This document shows, in pieces, positions 49,052 to 61,517 of a DNA stretch of 64,000 nt (positions are counted from its first letter, which is position 1; each line of letters opens with the position of its first letter). The stretch spans positions 124,001 through 188,000 of the forward strand of contig QYAI01000010.1 of assembly GCA_003988855.1 (NCBI GenBank). Direction: 5' to 3'. The notes below the pieces were generated by a model. That model worked only from the letters and a program-made list of their open reading frames with translations. It was not told the origin of the DNA and ran no database searches. The translations under genes were made by a program, and so were the position numbers. Source of the stretch: Arachnopeziza araneosa (taxonomy: Eukaryota; Ascomycota; Leotiomycetes; Helotiales; Arachnopezizaceae).

Positions 49052-51925
49052 ATGGATCTAACCTCATCAAAGCAAAATATCCTCAAGAATCTTCAGGAGC
49101 TACCAAATCCGTCCAGCAGCGAAGCCCTTTTGTTAGGGCGGCCTTCAGCTGTTGCCTCGAACATGGCAGCTCACCCGAGCTCGAGTCTTCGAAAAAAGAA
49201 TCACCCATCCGTACTGCAACCCAAGGCGAGAGTAGTGGAGAAAACTCTAGAAGAGGCATTCGAGCTACTCGAGAAGTCGATCGTCAATAATTTCAATACA
49301 GGTCCCTTAGAAGATCGCCGTCTTAGTGTCACTCTTATGGACAAAGATGGACTTGTCCTACTGGGAAATCAATTTATCGATATCACTCCCCATTACAGCT
49401 TATCTACTCTGATCCTAGCCTTACAAACCCTACTTGACGAAGTTTGTGCAAAGAACCCGAGAAAATATCCCAATCCCTTGCTTGTCAGGGCTATCGAAGT
49501 CAGATATTTCAACAACGAAATGTATAGAGGTTTGCCGAAGATTGCTGCATTTATCGGAGGCGATGAAGTTGATCAAGATGGAAAGGCGGGCGAATTTGTA
49601 CAATGGAAAGAGGATATGATCAGCTATTGGGAAAGATTCAGACGTGTGATGCTCATCGGAGCTGAAGTAGACATCATCGAAGTGCCAATACTCAGAGTCC
49701 GAACAATCGAAATGATCACGGACTGGGATGGACCACATGGTATTGAGGTAATTGGTAATGGTCATACCTTTGGCGACACTCTTGTGCCAAAGCAGCTTCC
49801 AGAACCTGAGAGCAGAGAGCTAGTCGTCTACAATGAAATGGTGCATCCAGAAGCATCGACTAGCATGATGTCTATGGCGAACACGTCGCTGGGATCAACC
49901 AGCAATGAGGTTGTTAAAGATACAGTTACGCTACAGAGTAACAATGTTTTGAGGGAAGAGACATCAACAGAAAGACCGTCGCCAGATTTGATTGACGAGG
50001 AGCAAGTTTATCACGATTATAATGCTGGACCTTCTTTATCACACACCCTCCCAGAGCAGGGAGCCGACCCTGAAGTGGATCCTTTGGTGCTATCTATTAA
50101 AGAGGAGCTGGAAAATACTGACAGTCCACAATCTATTACGCAAGAAGAGATTGGTTATGCAGTTAAGACTAGTAGGAATGGAAGTCCGGCCGACAGATGG
50201 ATGATTGAGCCTGACTACACGCAATCTCTATCCACCAGGAACAAATATTCTCAGTTCAAAAAGTACATGGGAATTGTTCTTATTGGTGTGAACCATTCAA
50301 TCATAAAGATCAAGACCGGCAAACAAAACTTTGGTGTGCAGAAAATTAATACATGGGCATATTACCAACAAAAGGGCGGGGATCCGGTCATGCATAACCT
50401 ATTCAAATTGGACCATTTAGAGTTCGTGCCTCGTCCTAAACTTGTACAAAAAAAAGAGGAAGGAACAATATCTATTGAAATGATACCATACAGAAACATT
50501 ACTTTTGCTCAGTTGTACCCTGCGGAAATGGGTAGAGTTGAACAGTACCGAGTCTTTGAAGAAGCAGCCGAAAGTTTCAGTTCGGAGGATGATAATACAT
50601 ACTTTCCAAATGAGAGTCCAACTGCGTCAAAAGAACCTGCTCCTGCCCACCCCTTCATAATGAAGGCTCGTAACCGCAAAGAGCGTCAAGCTGGATTACA
50701 AAAAGTCTTAGTTGGTGCTACCAACCGTAGGGCGAGTGCTAACCACAGTGCGTTTCTGGACTCATTAGCAAGTCAGGACTCGCATGGTAGTGCTGCTTAT
50801 ACTCCAGCAGCAAGTATGACAACTGCAGCAGTTCGAATTGAAGCAGCAAGAACACTGAGTGCGACTAGTACACCCTTCGTTCCACATATGCAACAGGAGA
50901 CTCCGCCAAATAATCAAATGCATGCATACAATGCCTTTGCAGAAACACCAACTCCTCGGCAGTCCTCGCCTTACGATCCGAACGCTGGCATGTATGCATC
51001 AAATATGCAAGGTATGGCAAGCTTGATGAACAATCAACTACCATCAAGTGGAGGTATGGACGTACTATACACAACTCAGGAGGATTACCATGCATATCAG
51101 CTTGTTTCTGAAAATGATCTATATCAGCAGACAGCTAGTCTAGAGCAGCATGGTCAAAACAATTTCAGCACCCAAACGAACGCTCAAGCAACTGTAGGGT
51201 ACGGACCGCCGCCGTTCTCAACCTATCAAGGAACGAATGGATACGGCAACACGGACGGATATTCAAACACCAACCAAGCTGCCGGTGGATACAATGTGGA
51301 CACTAGATCTAGAAACAACCTCGCAGCTCACATGGATGACTTGAGAGGTATAAATACTCATCAGAGTTACTTGGCAACCAGTCTCACTTCACATACCCAA
51401 GATAGTTTTGGCTCTTCTTATAGGAATAATATGACGGTGAATCAGCAACCGTATGGATTCAACAATCCGTACGCCAACATGGACTTCAATAACTCTCTTG
51501 CCACTGCCTTCAACGGTAATATGAACCACGGTGCTAATAACCTTCAAGTTCCCGGACATCATCCTCAAAGTAATCGACGAGGAACCGCGAGATCGCGTTC
51601 GCGCAGATCCTCCAGGAGTCGAAACCATATCTCTCCTCAAGCGAATCTCACTACCAACCAAACCCAGACACAACCCCAGAACCAGGCTCGGATGGTGGCT
51701 GCCGAAAGTACTACGTTGACAGCCGAGTCACCAAATCTCGCACCAGAATTCCGATACACGACTAGCATGTACGAGGAATCTCTCACCGTGACTGCTCCAG
51801 CAACTACTGAAGGAGAAGGAGAGATGAACCCTTTCATGGTAAGTATGATTGGTGATTTTTCTGCTCCCGATCTTGGAGTTACTGAGTCAATTCAAAGATC
51901 TGACATAGAAAAGCCACAGCATTGA
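49052..51925 (+). CDS. Large orphan protein with two folded-looking blocks and a Gln/Asn-rich tail
   Basis: Single 957-aa exon; I do not recognise a family. Block 1 (about 58-245) is rich in hydrophobic patterning (LSVTLMDKDGLVLLGNQF, VRAIEVRYFNNEMYRGLPK). Block 2 (about 395-510) reads like a compact beta/alpha domain (YMGIVLIGVNHSIIKIKTG, INTWAYYQQKGGD). Between and after them are acidic and Ser/Thr-rich linkers. The last ~350 residues are low complexity, rich in Gln, Asn, Ser, Thr and Tyr, prion-like in composition. An Arg/Ser cluster (RRGTARSRSRRSSRSRN, about 836-852) could be a nuclear or RNA-binding signal. The start is the first ATG of the frame. Role unknown. Confidence 0.8.
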   Translation: MDLTSSKQNILKNLQELPNPSSSEALLLGRPSAVASNMAAHPSSSLRKKNHPSVLQPKARVVEKTLEEAFELLEKSIVNNFNTGPLEDRRLSVTLMDKDGLVLLGNQFIDITPHYSLSTLILALQTLLDEVCAKNPRKYPNPLLVRAIEVRYFNNEMYRGLPKIAAFIGGDEVDQDGKAGEFVQWKEDMISYWERFRRVMLIGAEVDIIEVPILRVRTIEMITDWDGPHGIEVIGNGHTFGDTLVPKQLPEPESRELVVYNEMVHPEASTSMMSMANTSLGSTSNEVVKDTVTLQSNNVLREETSTERPSPDLIDEEQVYHDYNAGPSLSHTLPEQGADPEVDPLVLSIKEELENTDSPQSITQEEIGYAVKTSRNGSPADRWMIEPDYTQSLSTRNKYSQFKKYMGIVLIGVNHSIIKIKTGKQNFGVQKINTWAYYQQKGGDPVMHNLFKLDHLEFVPRPKLVQKKEEGTISIEMIPYRNITFAQLYPAEMGRVEQYRVFEEAAESFSSEDDNTYFPNESPTASKEPAPAHPFIMKARNRKERQAGLQKVLVGATNRRASANHSAFLDSLASQDSHGSAAYTPAASMTTAAVRIEAARTLSATSTPFVPHMQQETPPNNQMHAYNAFAETPTPRQSSPYDPNAGMYASNMQGMASLMNNQLPSSGGMDVLYTTQEDYHAYQLVSENDLYQQTASLEQHGQNNFSTQTNAQATVGYGPPPFSTYQGTNGYGNTDGYSNTNQAAGGYNVDTRSRNNLAAHMDDLRGINTHQSYLATSLTSHTQDSFGSSYRNNMTVNQQPYGFNNPYANMDFNNSLATAFNGNMNHGANNLQVPGHHPQSNRRGTARSRSRRSSRSRNHISPQANLTTNQTQTQPQNQARMVAAESTTLTAESPNLAPEFRYTTSMYEESLTVTAPATTEGEGEMNPFMVSMIGDFSAPDLGVTESIQRSDIEKPQH

Positions 51926-54900
51926 TCAGAAAAGATAAGAGGCGCGCGATTTGCTGCTAGGAGGCCTCGCTATACGTATACGAATTTGCATTTCTGAACG
52001 GAAGGGATTCATCATGTTTGCAGATTTCGGCCGGAGCTAGCTGGTCAGCAAATGGCAGATGACCATCCGTGATGTTGGTTGGGCGTCTATATGGCTGAGA
52101 AGAAAACAAAGTATATTTGCAGCAGCCTTTGCAGGTATATGGATCGCTTCTACTGTACAACTCCTAGGGAATCAATTACAATGAGCCTTTCATTAAGATT
52201 ACGAGTGAGATTAGAGTATCGAAACTTGATGTAATTGCGATTGGAAAGCCCTGACAACACGAATTTCTTACGGGTGTAATGTGGCAGAGAACTTGATTTT
52301 CACGCAAAGTCACTACGCTCAGCCAACATATTGAATCATCTGACCCTTAATGCTTGATTTCGTAGAAGTGCATACATGAAAGCAGTGACAACTGACAGTC
52401 CACTCAAGATTTCAGCGTCCATCCTTTCCCGCTATCCAGTAACTGCGAGTTCGATATCTTCTTGGCTGTAACTGACACGTTGCAAGGGAGTCTTGGTGAA
52501 GCAGGAGTGGAGAGTTGCATGAGATGTGATGCGCTAGGACGCAGAATAAGAATTATTAGATCATGCAGGAATGGGGGATCTGTTTTGTTTGCAGTGAGCG
52601 AGCGAATTGGAGGCCATCGATTGTTCGTCTGCAGCAAGCGAGAAATAGAATATGGAATGCTGTTTGGTCAACGATGCAGGATTTTGCGCCTCCCCAATCG
52701 ATGCGGTTCTTGCCATTGGCAGGTACTTTTTTATGATTCTTTTGCTTGACGGCCGCCGGCGTGGAAGCCGATGTGAACAGGGAAAAGCATTGCCATCTGG
52801 CTCGTGGCTCGGAGGTACCGGCATACCGGTTTTGGGACTGCACTGCTGCAGAAAGATCTGTGCTACGTGGATTGCTTGTCGAAGGTTGGATATATTTATT
52901 TTTCGAGCCTCGGGAGGGAATCGACTGGTCGAAATGTACACTTGGTGGTAAGGATTGCATCCGATAATCAACAGAAGCCAAAAGTTAAATGCAAAAACAA
53001 ATGCATTTGAGGACAACGAATTAATTACAAAATAGCAGGAAAAGCGTAAGCTTCGTGCAGAAATCCCAGTTCAATTGGCATTCGACTCCGAACCATAAAC
53101 GCCCGGGTGTCGGGACGGTTTCCGCTCTCAAGGGAGGAGATCAAGTGACTTCATAGACCGCTACATCTTGATGCAGGACAACCAGCTTTTGACAGCGGTG
53201 CCGATTCCATGGGCGGATCCAGTACCGAAACCAGGGCAGCATCGCGAACCCGCGTTCCGGAGGTACTTTCGGTACATGGCCACAAATGGCAATATTGGAT
53301 CTGAGATCGTTGGAACCGTGCAGCATCGTATGAAGGAGGCTGGGTTTGATTCCCATCATCATCTGATGGTGGAGTGATCGATCTTGCAGCTTTCCAAAAC
53401 GATATAAGGTTTTTGAGGCCTTTAATCGCCCTCCTGACGCCTATTATGCAGCTTCAGGCTCGGGAGGGAAGATTGCTGCAGGAACACAAATGTGCCACCT
53501 GTAATATTGGATCTTCATCGTGGAGGCCATCCACCACCCTGCCAGCAAGGGCAGCGCGTCCTGGTTTGTCCGAGCACGGCGACGTGAGTTGTGACGAAGA
53601 AGCAAAAGAAAGCAGAGATTTGGTAGCAGGTGGAGTGTGTGCTAAATAGCAGAAAGAATTGCAGGGTGGTTAGCGGTCAAGAATGGAGGCCGCCAGCCGA
53701 ATGCTGCCACTACCAAGGGCCGAGAGCACAAGCGCAAACCTACACACTTTGCTTTTGCGAGTCAGTCTGTGTCTGCGATGGGAGGAGGAAGGGAGTGAGT
53801 GTATCGGTGACCTGTCCCTCTCTTCTCCTCTATCTCCGGTCGGCACAAGCTGACTCTTGTGCATCGCATATCCGCTAGCGAGATGACATGAACTCCACGA
53901 GGAATGTCTTTCCGCGATGAAGCAGCTGTTAGCGAAGGCGTGGCTTTGTCCTCATGGTCCAGATCCATCCAGCGTCCTCGGTGGGAAACGCCATGGCGCT
54001 GTTAGAGCCATGACAAGCGCGGACCAACGACACGACAGACACGACCGGCAGCTCGAGGGTCGAAACCTCACCTCTCTTATATTACTTTTTGAGCCGGCGC
54101 CAGGCTTGGATGCAGTCAGTGATGGATCCGCGGTGGCGATCATGCCAGTCATTGATCCGCTTCTCAGGTGCCAGAGAGCGGTCCCTTGGTTCCCTGCAGG
54201 CGCAACAGAGGACCTGATTCGTTTCCGAGCTGGAACCACGGTACATGCCTCGATGATCCCCATAGGATAAATAGAAACGGAAGATCATTGCAAACATGCC
54301 CCAGAGAATAATATGCACGCCCTTTCCATCATAAGGCCGTAGGGAGAGGCGGCCAGCCAGTGCTACAGAGATACGATAGAAAAAGTTGTTGTGCAACAGC
54401 GCAGAACCGGATTTATCAGCTACCTGAGCCAGCTGACATCGAGAACAGGATTGTGATTCGAGCATAGAACTCTCTTAACAGGTGGACATGGACATCTCGA
54501 GTTGGCTTTCAGGCAGACATTCAACCCGGAAGATACATATATACATCTCGTTCCCTGGACTCTGCTAACGGACCTAAGTCCTGCGAAGAGGCTGTGCCAG
54601 GCAGGAGCAGCAGCAGCAGCAGCCAGAGACCAGAGGGGAGATCGGGACCCAGCTTCACCACCACACCCCTTCATGCAAACATATCGGCGCTTCCGACCGT
54701 TGTGGCAGGCCCTTGATTCCACTTCTTTGTCGGTATGTCTGAGTAGTCCAATCATACCGTGCTTTGCCCGTCCTCACTAAGGAAGTGGCGGTGCTGTGTT
54801 TACCTTTTACCTCAAGTTTGAGTCACTTCCTCTTTGGGCCGGTGTCAGCCTCGTCGTGCCTTCCGCATGCGCCACTACCGCCTTTGAGCAAGGCTCCTCG

Positions 54901-55076
54901 TTCTTTCTACTCTCTCAGCGTATCACAAAAACTTCGATATTCCCAATTCCTCTTCACCTTCAATCCTCGTTTTGGTTCTGCTCTACTCAACCTCGCTGAT
55001 CATTTGGTCTTCTAGCCCTGGAGTTGAAGATTCTGTTGGTACTGTGTCTTTGCCAGCTCGTCGTCCCTCATCTCAG
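51926..55076. other. Long upstream region of the Hmt1-type transporter
   Basis: About 3.1 kb with no supportable gene. It includes a (CAG)n-like run near 54605-54622. The final ~250 bp is CT-rich leader sequence. Overlapping short frames on both strands (for example at 52556-53016) show no domain. Confidence 0.45.
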
Positions 55077-58000
55077 ATGACCACAGTAATGGCTCCACAA
55101 GCTCCCGGACAGGTATACAATACTTGCTAGCACTGTCTTGAAAGACGTAGCTAATCTAGCTCTAGCTTTGGACCGCAATCAAAATCATCCACTATGCTTG
55201 CCCAGCACTCGTTTTTGTCTACTTCCTCATAGCGTTGGCTGTCACTGTCTGCACTTTGCAAACACAACGCCTTCGAGTTCAAGATGAACATGTTCGCCGC
55301 AATGTTATGATTGGGCTATTATTTGGTGTGACTTCTACCTATGTATGTTCTCCAGACCAAAACCTCGATAACAAGGTGGTGTTGGTTTGTTCCATGCTGA
55401 GATTTAATTTAAGCTGGGAGAAGTCATTGCAACAGCCATCAACGGCGCCATCACATATGAATTTGCTGACCAGGATCGCATGGTAAGTAAAGAGTAATCC
55501 TCTTCTCAGTTGTGGGCTTCGTGTGTTGACAAAGATAGGTTTACCTCATTGCATCCGCACTCGCCCTTGGAACCCAAGCCTTAGCCATCACAGACAGTAA
55601 ATTCCCAGTTTGGTACCCCTATTATGTGACTTGGTTCATCGAAGTGGTCGTGGAATCGGGACTCCTAGTTGTTTCGGCCCTGTTCAGACCGCCTCGGCAG
55701 ACTTTTAACTTCGTCATTATTGCCATCCAATTTATCAGACTCTGCCTGTTCATAACCCTTCCATGTTTGTACTTTAGGCTTCGAAACGACGACAAGGAAT
55801 ACGATAACGCCGATGCTGAACAACAATCTCTTCTCAGGAAGAAACTTGCACCGAAACCCTCAAGCTCTGAAGAAACAGCACTAAATGGTAATGGCAACGG
55901 AAATGGATACGGAGCCACTGAGACCACTAACAACCAATCTGAGACCACTGATAATGCCAGCGATGCTGGTTCTGAGGACTCATACTTCGAGAACCAGCGG
56001 AGAGCCAAAGATCTAATCAATAAACGCCTGGAACAAGATGGAAATTGGTTTACATACGCTAAGGGGTTTACCGTACGTTCAGATCGCACATTTGAGATGC
56101 TTCAACTGATTTTTTGATTTTTTTTTAGATATTTTTTCCATACCTGTGGCCGTTCCATGACCGGCGATTGCAGTTCCGAGCTGTTATGGTGGGGTTTTGT
56201 CTGCTAGCTTCGAATGCCTTCAATGTCCTAGTGCCAAATCAATTTGGAATTATGATTGATAGTCTGACAAAATATGCCGGTGGAGGTAAGCTTCATTTGA
56301 CCCAAAGTCTAAATATCCATTAATTATCTAGATCACCAGCACCATGTTTGGCTACCAGTTGCCGTGTATGCCCTCCTGCGATTTTTAGCTGGTGGTGCAT
56401 GTCTAGGCTGGATTCGCAAATGGCTTTGGATGCCGTTAGAACAGTATTCCTACGATGCTTTGAGTACCGCTTCTCATAAGCATTTAATGAGTCTGTCTTC
56501 AGATTTTCATGAGAACAAGACCACATCGGATCTCAGCCAAGCAATACACGGTGGCAGATCCGTGGCAGATCTACTGGAGACGGTCTGTTTCGAAGTCGTA
56601 CCCATGTTCATAGACTTGGCTGTCGCTTTTGCTTATCTCTGGTCGCATTTTGGTCCATATATGGGTTTGACCATGGCTGCTACGTGTACTTCGTACCTCT
56701 ATATCACAACCAAGCTGTACGCGCGACGAGCTAACAAGAGGAGAGATTTTATTGCAATCTACAGGAAAGAATGGACGATCGGCCAGCAATCTCTTGATGG
56801 TTGGAACACGGCAAGTGTGAGCACTGAGGTAGCCCAATTATTTCAGCACTTCTTCTAACAATCAGGTAGTTGTTCAACATGATTCCACATGAGCGACAGA
56901 GATATGCGAGTGGTAAGAACTTGCTTCATTTAAAGTTCGCCTACTGACATTTTCAAGCCGTCAAGGATCACATGAAAGCGAAAGGCATTTACGAGATGTC
57001 TTCACAAGTAATAACTGCTTCTCAAGGCCTTGTAATGGCTATCGGACTTCTTGGTGCTCTCTGGCTTGGCGTTTACCAGGTCATCTATGAGGGAACGACC
57101 GTTGGAAGCTTTTCCACTTTACTTGTGTATTGGGCACAACTTCAAGGTGGGTACCCTGAAATCTGGTCTGTTCCCGACTTTTAACCAAGCCACAGGACCC
57201 TTGATCTTCTTCAGCTCAATGTACCGACAAATTTCCTATAGCCTGATGGATGCTGAGCGGCTTCTTGAGCTCTTGCAGACGAAACCCACTATCACTGACC
57301 TTCCCGATGCCAAACCTTTGAAATTGGGAAAGGGACAAGTCAGATTTGATCGTGTTTCATTTGCATACGATCGACGCAAGCCTACATTGAAAAATGTTAG
57401 CTTCTTGGTTCCGGAAGGGAAGACAGTTGCTTTGGTTGGGGAGACTGGCGGTGGAAAATCCACAATTCTCAAGCTGATGGATCGGTTCTACGATGTCAAC
57501 TCCGGGAGTATTTCAATTGATGGCCAAGATATCAGAGATATTACGCTGGACAGGTTGGTTTGCTCGTTGCGTAATCCCGTCATTACTGACTTTGCTCCAG
57601 CCTGCGCGACAATATCGGAGTTGTTCCTCAAGATCCTATGCTTTTCAACGACTCGATTATGAACAATATCCGTTATGCAAGGCTCTCTGCCACCGACAAG
57701 GAAGTTTACGAGGCTTGCCAAGCTGCCGCTATTCATGACAAAGTTATGTCATTTCCTGATGGTATGTAGAACGCCATTGTCAAGATATATGGACTGACTA
57801 AAACACCAAAGGCTATAATTCCAGGGTCGGTGATCGTGGCGTGTAAGTCTCAACATATCCACTTCTTAACCTTACAATTGAACCTTTATAGAAAACTCTC
57901 TGGAGGTGAAAAACAACGGGTTGCAATTGCTCGTGCAATTCTAAAATGTCCAAAAATCATTCTCTTGGACGAGGCAACTAGCGCAATTGATACAGATACT

Positions 58001-59444
58001 GAGCAAAAGATCCAGGAAGGTTTCAAGGAATTGTGCCAAGGCCGGACCACATTCATTGTTGCGTAAGTCCATTTCTCGAGGGCATTAGAAGAATGCTAAC
58101 CAGAATCAAAAAGACATCGTCTCTCGACCATTATGAAAGCCGATCACATTCTCGTGGTTATGAACGGCGAGATCATTGAAGAAGGTTCCCATGATGACCT
58201 CATCCACAGGAAGGGGAAATATCAAGACTTATGGTCAAAACAAATCTTTGTCAAGCCTGCCATGGACTCTCGTTCCAGATCTCAGAGTCCCCGAAAGCGA
58301 GATGCCAACATCATTAATGATTTAACACCCAATCGCGGCATGATTGAGCTGGCCAAGGCTTTGAAAACAACCGAGCACCAGCATTCAGACTCTACTGAAG
58401 ATGGTTCACCGACGGCCGATGAGAGCACGCAGGCGAATACAATTTCTGAGGCTGGCCATGTTCGAGAGGTGAGTGACGGATCTGAGCAAGTCTCAATCCC
58501 ATAATTTGACATATCCTCCATAAGCAATGCTCTGGAGTTATATCTCCTAGTTTGGAGACCTCAAGCACAGCAGATTGAAAGTATATGCATAGATTTATGA
58601 AGAAATATCCCCTCTGCTTGTCAATCATTGTGTTCTATGCCTCAAACTGGAGGTTTATATCTTACCTTTGCACTTGCCTAACATATATAAAGGGCTCGAG
58701 ATTGAAACCAGATGCTCCTGAATTCGTCCCAGCTCTTCTCACACCAACCCCAAGCGAATCTCTCGCCTTTACCGTATCCAATGGTTCTCCAACAAAAGCG
58801 GTATTGAAGGAAGCAGCTCGGGCTCAGAAGCAAAAAGAGAAGGATGAACGTAAATCGGCAAGCTTGGCGAAGAAAGCTGGTAAAAAGATGGCAAAGTCCG
58901 CACAAAATGCGTCAGGTAACGAGGAGCCTTTGTCATCAGATTCAACATGCTGACGAGACAAGAATCTAAGCCTTTTGCAGGCGAAGAATCAAGCTCGGCT
59001 GCCCCTCCCACAGGACAAATTACTGACACCGAAAGTTCCGCACCTGATCAAGCCAAAAACAAACGTGTCAGATTCCCGAGCCGAAGAGACCTAGCCAAGA
59101 GCGAGCCACCAGGAGGATCATTCGATGGTCAGCAAGATGAGGACCTGACCGCTGTTAGTTCGAGCGAAACTCAACCTTTATTGCAAAATCCTACCATGGT
59201 AAGTTGATATTGTATCAACGTTATCTTCAAAATTAATAGTGATTAGCTATTTCGTCGAGTCTCCGCCCCCAGTGACCCTCCAACCGGGGAGTCTCGGAAT
59301 GCTCGGCAACGACGCAATCGGCATTGGAGATTAAAAAACCGCGCTGTCGGTTCAGGAACGATTCGAGAGGTCTCTGGTGCATCAGTCGATGACAGTCCCG
59401 TCCCACCAGTTCCATCCCCGGCTGATGGAGGCTCCCGTGCCTAG
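55077..59444 (+). CDS. hmt1: Hmt1-type ABC half-transporter (ABCB6-like heavy-metal tolerance protein)
   Basis: Sixteen exons join in frame to ~1134 aa: 55077-55112, 55166-55342, 55414-55482, 55539-56072, 56129-56285, 56332-56816, 56870-56912, 56958-57146, 57196-57553, 57601-57761, 57812-57842, 57892-58062, 58114-58468, 58693-58915, 58981-59198, 59247-59444. The N-terminal ~200 residues form an extra membrane domain; exons 5-8 encode the ABC membrane domain. The nucleotide-binding domain has Walker A GETGGGKST (645-653), VVPQDPMLF, signature LSGGEKQR (from 749), Walker B IILLDEATS (769-777) and AHRLST. Members move phytochelatin or glutathione conjugates, often into vacuoles (S. pombe Hmt1). 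The tail beyond ~870 is long, Ser/Lys/Arg-rich and typical of fungal members (RLKPDAPEFVP, then RRNRHWRLKN). The 58469-58692 intron is long, and exon structure there is the least certain part. Confidence 0.93.
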
Positions 59445-60154
59445 GCGTACTTAATGTCCTTGACGACCAAGGGCATGAAGGAGCCTCCTTCTCACCTGCA
59501 CAAGACTGAGATTAGGCCCCTTTGTATGTCTTATGCCTCTTGTATTACATATTCGAGTTACTGATTTCAAATCCCAGAGTTGTGTCGATTTAGTCCCGCT
59601 CATCACTGGGCTACTTCCCCCCCTCAACATTATGCAGCATTTCTTTTCACTTCAACGAGCATTGTTAGATGTTTTCTCAAGGATGTATCTTTCTTAGGTG
59701 TTTTTGTGTTTGGTTTTCTCAGTATTGGAATCAAAAGAGTGGTTATAACAAAAGCATGGGTTAGAAATTGTCCGAATTCTCATCTCTTACTTGTAAACAT
59801 GGTGTGGATGTTATGGAAAAACGAGCATATTTTAGCATCACTAGATATTAGATTAGGAGGTAACACTTGACTACATTTCGTACTAGCATATGCGAATAGA
59901 ATTAGCATTAGCCATGATTAGCAGTGCAGAGTTACAACCCTTATCGAATAGTATTCATCCTCTAAAAATCTTGAAGAGTTATATGTCTCGTAAGTCTTTT
60001 ATTCTATCCTATCCTGTCCTGTCCTATCCTATCCATCGCCATGCCTATGAACGATAAACCTGACTCGGAATGGAATTAAAGTGTGATACCGTTTATTGCA
60101 AGATGCCTGTTGAGCTATGTAGGCAGTGGAAAGACAAATGGGATTGGTGAAACC
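59445..60154. other. Convergent intergenic region
   Basis: A 710-bp gap between the 3' ends of the transporter and Sgt2 genes. A frame at 59580-59870 shows no domain. It holds a short pentanucleotide repeat at 60005-60034. Confidence 0.5.
60005..60034. repeat. Pentanucleotide microsatellite (TATCC/TGTCC)6
   Basis: Six units in the order TATCC, TATCC, TGTCC, TGTCC, TATCC, TATCC. Confidence 0.9.
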
Positions 60155-61273
60155 TTATTGTCCAGCACCTCTTCCTACTCCTCGTCCAGCTCCACCGCCC
60201 CCCATCATATTCCGAGCCCTATTTAATGATTAGCCCCGTAGTCAAAATAATTTATCAGGTATCAATTACATCTCTGCAATGCTAGGATCTTGCATCAGGC
60301 TGCTCAAATCCGGCATTCCACCGCCTCGTCCCTCTCCACCACCACCACCACCACCACCAAATTGATTCGCCATCTCGCGCAGGCGTGGGTTGCTCATGAT
60401 GTTGTTCATCATGTCAGGATTACTCATGAGGTTCTGGGCCATGCTTGCAAACATCGGGTTGCTCATGATAGAACTGAGATCTGGTCCCCCCCCACCTCTT
60501 CCCCCACCACCAAACATGCCAGCCAAGCTAGCAAGATCCGGCATCCCTCCTGCTCCTGCACCAGCACCCCGCTCAGCGATCTCATCTTCCTCCTCCTCAT
60601 CTTCTCCTTCCAACTCTGCTACTCGCCTCTTAGCTGTTTCGAATCCCTTCTTCATAGCATCCGATCCCCCACTGCCTTCATGCTCTATCCCCTTCTGATA
60701 GGCCTCCATACTACCCCTTGCGTCTCCCAGAGCAAATCGGGCCAAACCCAGCCGCGACCACGCTTTGGTATATGCTGGATCGGCTGCAACGGCGGCCTCT
60801 GCATCAGCCTTCGCGGATTCATGGTCTTTGGAGGCGGAATATGCCGCGGCGCGGTTGGACAGGAAGATAGGGTTTCCGGGTATGATAGATAGCGCTTGAG
60901 AGTACAGCGAAATGGCGGTGGGGTAGTCTTTCTTTGCCATAGCGGCATTGCCTTGGCTCTTTAGGGACTCGGCTTCTTTCTTCTGGGCTTCGGTCGGTTC
61001 TTTGGGCGCGCTGGAGGAGGTTGTGGCTTTCTCCCCGCCTGCCGCCGTTGCTGGAGTCTTGCCTTTAAGTTTCTCGTAGACGGAGTAAATTTGTAAGAGC
61101 GATTGGGAATCTTTAAGAGTTGAGTCTGTTGGGTCAACTTTGAAGGATTCGGAGACGCATGATTGTGCTACTTCGATGGAGTCACGATCTTCTTCTGTGA
61201 GGCTTCCATCTTTAAGAGAGGTAGAGAGGAAATCGATGATGGAAAGGGCGAGACGCTGTTTGGTGGTTGCCAT
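60155..61273 (-). CDS. sgt2: Sgt2/SGTA small glutamine-rich TPR co-chaperone
   Basis: Exons 61273-60270 and 60218-60155 (51-bp intron, GTAATT donor) give 355 aa. Without splicing the frame would stop at PSIAEM; with it the protein ends ARNMMGGGGAGRGVGRGAGQ. An N-terminal homodimerisation segment (1-70), which binds the Get5/Ubl4a UBL in the family, is followed by three TPRs (~101-202; NAAMAKKDYPTAISLYSQAL, NRAAAYSASKDHESA) that dock Hsp70/Hsp90 tails. The C-terminal Gly- and Met-rich region (MSNPMFASMAQNLMSNPDMM) captures hydrophobic tail anchors. It acts in the cytosol, handing tail-anchored proteins to the GET pathway. Confidence 0.95.
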
Positions 61274-61517
61274 ATTGAAGAATTGAGGTGTGAAGAATAC
61301 AGGTATGGTATGTGTGTTATTTGTGGTAGTTGTAGAAGAAGGTGATGGTGGGGGACAGAATGCGCTGGAAATATTGTGGGGTAAGTTTATCAGTCAGGTG
61401 ATGTGGACAACCTCAAATCTTCAAGGTCTGGTGTTTGGGATTTCACGATCGTTGTCCGTAGATTTTAGGTATAGATTGGGTACAGAGCAAGCTTACTTCC
61501 CTAACAGAAGGCTCAAC

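Noticed and set aside
53330..53370. GGGTTTGATTCCC hairpin resembling a tRNA T arm
   Set aside because: The loop departs from the conserved TTCRANY form, and no cloverleaf can be drawn around it.
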